64,000 nucleotides of DNA, taken from Chryseobacterium polytrichastri. GTDB taxonomy: Bacteria > Bacteroidota > Bacteroidia > Flavobacteriales > Weeksellaceae. The stretch lies in assembly GCF_900142445.1 (NCBI RefSeq), contig NZ_FRAV01000017.1, forward strand, positions 41,948 to 105,947, written 5' to 3'. The notes under the pieces are model-generated. The model was not told the DNA's origin and searched no databases. It saw only the letters and a list, made by a program, of their open reading frames with translations. Numbering within the stretch: position 1 is the stretch's first letter; every line of letters starts with the position of its first letter. Shown here piece by piece: positions 60,956 to 64,000 of this stretch. The position numbers and the translations under genes are program-made.

Positions 60956-62284
60956 ATGAATAAAAAATCTTTTAAAGTCGGGCTCATTTTACTTTCAATG
61001 ATGAGTGTGTACTCGAAAGTAGAAGCTCAGAAAAAGAACGATTTTAATAATCCGGGACTTACCCATTATCTGAACGATGAGCATACACGTTATATTTCTT
61101 TTAGCGGATATGCAGAGCTTTGGGCAAGATATGCGCAGCTTAATCCGGGAAGTTTGATTAATAACGAAGCGAAATCAGATGTTGCAGATTTGTCACTTCG
61201 TAGAGTGAGAGTGAAAATGACGTATAAGCCAACTGAGAAATTGATGTTTGTTTTACAGGGCGGAACTACGAATGTGAATGTTACCGCAAAAGCCAGCAAC
61301 TATTTTGATTTATTGGATGCTTATGCAGAGTATTCATTTAGTGATAAGATTGCTTTTGGAGCAGGACGATCTACTTGGAGAGGATTGTCAAGATTTACGA
61401 CAGGACCATTGAATACGTTGTTATATGATTTACCTGCGTACGCTACTTCAAATGCAGGCGCGACAGATTATACGGTGAGAGAATTGGGAGCATATGTGAA
61501 AGGGCAATTAGGGAAATTTGACTATCGTTTAGTGGTTGCTGATCCTTATACAATGTCAACCGCTGATCCTAAATTAAATGTAGCTTCTTTCAGTAAAAAC
61601 GCGCCTCACAAAGACTTTTCAGGATATTTCAGATATGCATTTTTGGATACAGAAAATATTTCAACACCTTTTAATTCGGGAACGTATGGTGGGAAAAAGA
61701 ATGTTTTGAGTCTGGGGGCAGGTTTCGATTATATTCATAATGCAATGTGGCATCAGGATGTTAATAAAAACACGATTAATGATGACATGAAAAGTTTTGC
61801 GGTTGATTTATTTTATGATGCTCCTTTAAACAAAGAAAAAGGAACTTCTATTAGTGCTTACGGAATGGCAATGCATAATGATTATGGTCCGAATTATGTT
61901 CGTTATGTAGGAACAAACAATCCTGCGACTTCTGTAGATGTTACGCAAGCGAGTTTGAACGGAGCAGGAAATGCAATGCCTGTTATTGGGACAGGAAATA
62001 CGTATTATGTACAATTAGGAGGAACGCTTCCTTATTTAAATAAAGAAAAAAAGAATCTTCAGCTTCAGCCTGCGGTTGGGATGCAGTTGTCTGATTTAAA
62101 AGGGCTTCATGATAATGCAATTATCTATGATGCAGGAATTTCTTTATTGATGAACGGAATGTCTTCCCGATTAACTTTTGATGCACAAAACAGACCTGTT
62201 TTTACAGGAGGCGCCAATAATAATGCAGTGGTTTCTGACCGACAATGGCAGTTTGTTTTAAAATATAGAATTGATTTTAATTAA
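60956..62284 (+). CDS. outer-membrane porin, phosphate-selective O/P-like
   Basis: 442 aa with signal peptide ending KVEAQ. An N-terminal segment (YISFSGYAELWARYAQ) is followed by amphipathic strands, SLRRVRVKMTYKPTEKLMFVLQGG, FDLLDAYAEYSF, LGAYVKGQLGKFDYRLV, and a final strand QWQFVLKYRIDFN ending in an aromatic-rich C-terminus as in 16-stranded porins. Resembles OprO/OprP-like porins of Bacteroidetes, but selectivity cannot be told. First gene of a porin-Dabb-cupin operon opposite the two-component system. Confidence 0.8.
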   Translation: MNKKSFKVGLILLSMMSVYSKVEAQKKNDFNNPGLTHYLNDEHTRYISFSGYAELWARYAQLNPGSLINNEAKSDVADLSLRRVRVKMTYKPTEKLMFVLQGGTTNVNVTAKASNYFDLLDAYAEYSFSDKIAFGAGRSTWRGLSRFTTGPLNTLLYDLPAYATSNAGATDYTVRELGAYVKGQLGKFDYRLVVADPYTMSTADPKLNVASFSKNAPHKDFSGYFRYAFLDTENISTPFNSGTYGGKKNVLSLGAGFDYIHNAMWHQDVNKNTINDDMKSFAVDLFYDAPLNKEKGTSISAYGMAMHNDYGPNYVRYVGTNNPATSVDVTQASLNGAGNAMPVIGTGNTYYVQLGGTLPYLNKEKKNLQLQPAVGMQLSDLKGLHDNAIIYDAGISLLMNGMSSRLTFDAQNRPVFTGGANNNAVVSDRQWQFVLKYRIDFN

Positions 62285-62295
62285 AAATAGAAACA

Positions 62296-62715
62296 ATGGA
62301 AAGAAGAAAATTTTTATTCCGCTCAATGCAGGCTTCGGCTTTGCTGTTGATCTCAGGAAATATGTTTGCGTCTGTTTTACCTATGTTTAACCCTATAAAA
62401 ACTAAAAAAGTGTACTTCCATTATTTATTGTTCTGGCTCAGAAAAGATTTGTCTGAAGCTGAAGTAAAAGAGTTTGAAAACTTCTTTGAAGGGCTGAAAA
62501 AACTCCCTTATCAAAAAAATCTCCGTTACGGAAAACCTGCTAATTCAAGTCCGAGAAGTGTTTTAGATAACACATTCACGTACAACGCTTCTATGGAATT
62601 TGATACGCTGGAAGAACTAGAAGCCTACGGTCAGCTCCCTGAGCATTTGGCTTTGGTGAAAAAATACAAACCATTCTTTGAAAAAATGATGGTTCACGAT
62701 ACAGTTTACAATTAA
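62296..62715 (+). CDS. exported Dabb (stress-responsive A/B barrel) protein
   Basis: 139 aa. The N-terminus MERRKFLFRSMQASALLLISG has a twin-Arg start and hydrophobic stretch, compatible with a Tat signal (motif imperfect). The rest is the Dabb ferredoxin-like barrel: YFHYLLFWLRKDLSEAEVKE, the later NTFTYNASMEFDTLEELEAY and LPEHLALVKKY. Role unknown; dimeric barrel proteins can bind small aromatics or act in degradation. 11 bp after the porin gene. Confidence 0.83.
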   Translation: MERRKFLFRSMQASALLLISGNMFASVLPMFNPIKTKKVYFHYLLFWLRKDLSEAEVKEFENFFEGLKKLPYQKNLRYGKPANSSPRSVLDNTFTYNASMEFDTLEELEAYGQLPEHLALVKKYKPFFEKMMVHDTVYN

Positions 62716-62735
62716 AAAAAAGAATTTAATTTACA

Positions 62736-63221
62736 ATGAAAAATATAGTTAAAGGCATTAGCTTTGTTCTGGCATTAAGCACTTTTGGATTTATGAATGC
62801 ACAGCACAAAAAACACAAAAACGTTAGCGTAAGTACAGAAAAAACAACTGAGTTTATTCCTGCAATAAGGTTGGTGAATAATCCTGATGGATCATGTACA
62901 TTCGAAAAAGGACAAATTCCTACGCTAAAACATATGAATACCACAACTTTCTGGATGAGTAATAAGACAGAAGAGTGGGAGAAAAATGCACATCCTGCTC
63001 CAAGAAGGCAATATGTGATTACGTTAAAAGGCAATATCAAGTTTAAAGTAACAGACGGTTCTACTTTTATGATCACTCCAGGAACGATTCTTTTGGCGGA
63101 AGATTTAAAAGGAAAAGGACACAGTTGGGATATGGTTCACAGCAAAGAGTGGGAGAGGTTATATGTGCCGATTGCTGAAGATGCAGATGATTTCTTTATT
63201 GCAGATAAAGCATCAAATTAA
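62736..63221 (+). CDS. secreted cupin-domain protein
   Basis: 161 aa with a signal peptide (MKNIVKGISFVLALSTFGFMNAQ). The cupin barrel shows HPAPRRQYVITLKGNIKFKV, the first motif with a conserved G, and GTILLAEDLKGKGHSWDMV, the second motif with the His. Only some of the usual metal ligands are evident. Third gene of the porin operon; the gene set suggests uptake and handling of one compound. A terminator follows. Confidence 0.82.
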   Translation: MKNIVKGISFVLALSTFGFMNAQHKKHKNVSVSTEKTTEFIPAIRLVNNPDGSCTFEKGQIPTLKHMNTTTFWMSNKTEEWEKNAHPAPRRQYVITLKGNIKFKVTDGSTFMITPGTILLAEDLKGKGHSWDMVHSKEWERLYVPIAEDADDFFIADKASN

Positions 63222-63261
63222 TTTTTTGAGATAATATAGTTTTATATACTTCGTACAATGG

Positions 63262-63289
63262 AAAAGCAGTCAAATTTTTGACTGCTTTT
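63262..63289 (+). terminator. intrinsic terminator after the cupin gene
   Basis: AAAAGCAGTCAAA pairs with TTTGACTGCTTTT, 13 bp with a 2-base loop, then T-run; lies just before the IS3 left end. Confidence 0.85.
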
Positions 63290-63339
63290 TTTATTTAAAT
63301 GTCGCGTCCTAAAATAGGTTTACAGAAAATATACTTATT

Positions 63340-63729
63340 ATGGAAAAACGAGATAGGAATAGAGAAAAGCGTACACAACGAGATTATACAATGTCTTTTA
63401 AATTAGGTATCGTCAGTCGCATAGAAAAGGGCGAATTTACATACAAACAGGCACAGAAACATTATGGTATTCAAGGCAGAAGTACCGTTTTGGTTTGGCT
63501 CAGAAAATATGGTAATTTAGATTGGAGTAAACCCATTATTCATACTATGTCACAATCGAAAGAAACACCCGCCGAAAAAATCAAAAGATTAGAGAAGGAA
63601 TTGGCTGATGAAAAACTGAAAACCAGAGTTCTCAATATGATGATCGATATCTCTGACAAGCAATATGGCACACAGATCCGAAAAAAGTTTACCCCCAAAC
63701 AGTCAGAGAACTCCAAGAAGAAAAATTGA
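63340..63729 (+). CDS. IS3-family transposase OrfA
   Basis: 129 aa. HTH_Tnp_1-type DNA-binding N-terminus (YTMSFKLGIVSRIEKGEFTY, then QAQKHYGIQGRSTVLVWL) and a C-terminal leucine-zipper-like helix (AEKIKRLEKELADEKLKTRVL). Contains the slippery heptamer A AAA AAG at 63681-63687, in the correct phase for -1 slippage into orfB (CGA AAA AAG). Confidence 0.9.
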   Translation: MEKRDRNREKRTQRDYTMSFKLGIVSRIEKGEFTYKQAQKHYGIQGRSTVLVWLRKYGNLDWSKPIIHTMSQSKETPAEKIKRLEKELADEKLKTRVLNMMIDISDKQYGTQIRKKFTPKQSENSKKKN

Positions 63730-64000
63730 GTTTATCAAGAATCTGCAGATTGTTTGGGATAAGCAGACAAGCCATTTATCAACAGCGCCAAAGACTTTGT
63801 GTTCGAGAAAAAGAATTACTGAAAGTAAAACAATTCATTGAAGAATTCCGTCTGGAGCAGCCCAGAATAGGAACAAGAAAACTGTATTATTTGCTTAAAA
63901 ATAAGTTTACGCTTGAAAAGATAAAAATAGGCAGAGATGCATTGTTTGATTATCTGCGAAGAGAAAATCTCCTTATTTATCCTAAAAAAAGATATACAAG
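63682..64000 (+). CDS. IS3-family transposase OrfB, partial, reached by -1 frameshift
   Basis: In the -1 frame from the heptamer at 63681-63687 translation continues KKVYPQTVRELQEEKLSLSR and then ICRLFGISRQAIYQQRQR, EEFRLEQPRIGTRKLYYLL and DYLRREN to the edge. This is the HTH_21 region of IS3/IS150-group OrfB; the DDE catalytic domain is beyond the window. No ATG start is needed if made as the OrfAB fusion. Confidence 0.85.

Larger units (their letters stand above)
63300..64000 (+). mobile_element. IS3-family insertion sequence, left part, continues beyond window
   Basis: The left end TGTCGCGTCCTAAAATAGGT begins at 63300 with the TG typical of IS3-family terminal repeats. It contains orfA and a frameshifted orfB that runs off the window. 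The right end and target duplication are outside the window. Confidence 0.8.

Overview
The window reads as chromosome of a Flavobacteriia member, most likely Chryseobacterium or a close Weeksellaceae relative. Reasons visible in the sequence: AT-rich DNA, Bacteroidetes-type -7 promoter boxes (TAnnTTTG) in front of many genes, type III glutamine synthetase, LQSC-type lipoprotein signals, and two short double-glycine leader peptides of the bacteriocin-like kind common in Chryseobacterium. No tRNA, rRNA or CRISPR array was seen.

Layout. 1-3.2 kb (minus): hemA, hemC, a DUF1287 protein and an edge-cut N-acetylmuramoyl-L-alanine amidase. 3.3-9.1 kb (plus): complete rod-shape operon mreB-mreC-mreD-mrdA(PBP2)-rodA. 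9.2-18.8 kb: a pentapeptide-repeat protein, an NlpC/P60 lipoprotein, and a tripartite RND efflux operon (TolC, RND, adaptor) downstream of a two-component system; the regulator and tolC promoters share an 11-bp-periodic repeat at identical spacing. 19-30 kb: glutamine synthetase III, a DUF6909-like protein, DinB-like protein, M1 peptidase, coaX, acetyltransferase, tadA, a WYL-domain regulator and the two leader peptides.

30-45 kb is the accessory island. On the minus strand, in transcription order from about 44.9 kb, lie an M15 endolysin-like peptidase, a patatin phospholipase, an 81-aa acidic protein, an unrecognised protein of about 1361 aa, a small nucleotidyltransferase-fold protein, an 853-aa toxin-like protein with a JAMM-type C-terminus, and a run of immunity-like genes interleaved with toxin-tip remnants. 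A REP-associated (RAYT) transposase element and a roughly 400-bp MITE-like element are inserted in this run. Three island genes and the WYL regulator gene share the same promoter plan, (T/C)TGTC-N12-TAnnTTT(G/A), with the TTGTC part inside a 17-bp palindrome close to ACGACA-N5-TGTCGT. That spacing is the one known for the DNA-damage promoters of mycobacterial PafBC, itself a WYL-family activator. A umuC polymerase gene lies next to the last site. My inference is a stress-inducible toxin and lysis island; the regulator-operator link is not proven by sequence alone.

45-64 kb is mostly housekeeping: umuC, a serine hydrolase, an M48 peptidase, glycyl-tRNA synthetase, truC, pyrD, DUF445, msrB, an L,D-transpeptidase-like protein, a second two-component system divergent from a porin-Dabb-cupin operon, and the left part of an IS3-family insertion sequence at the right edge.
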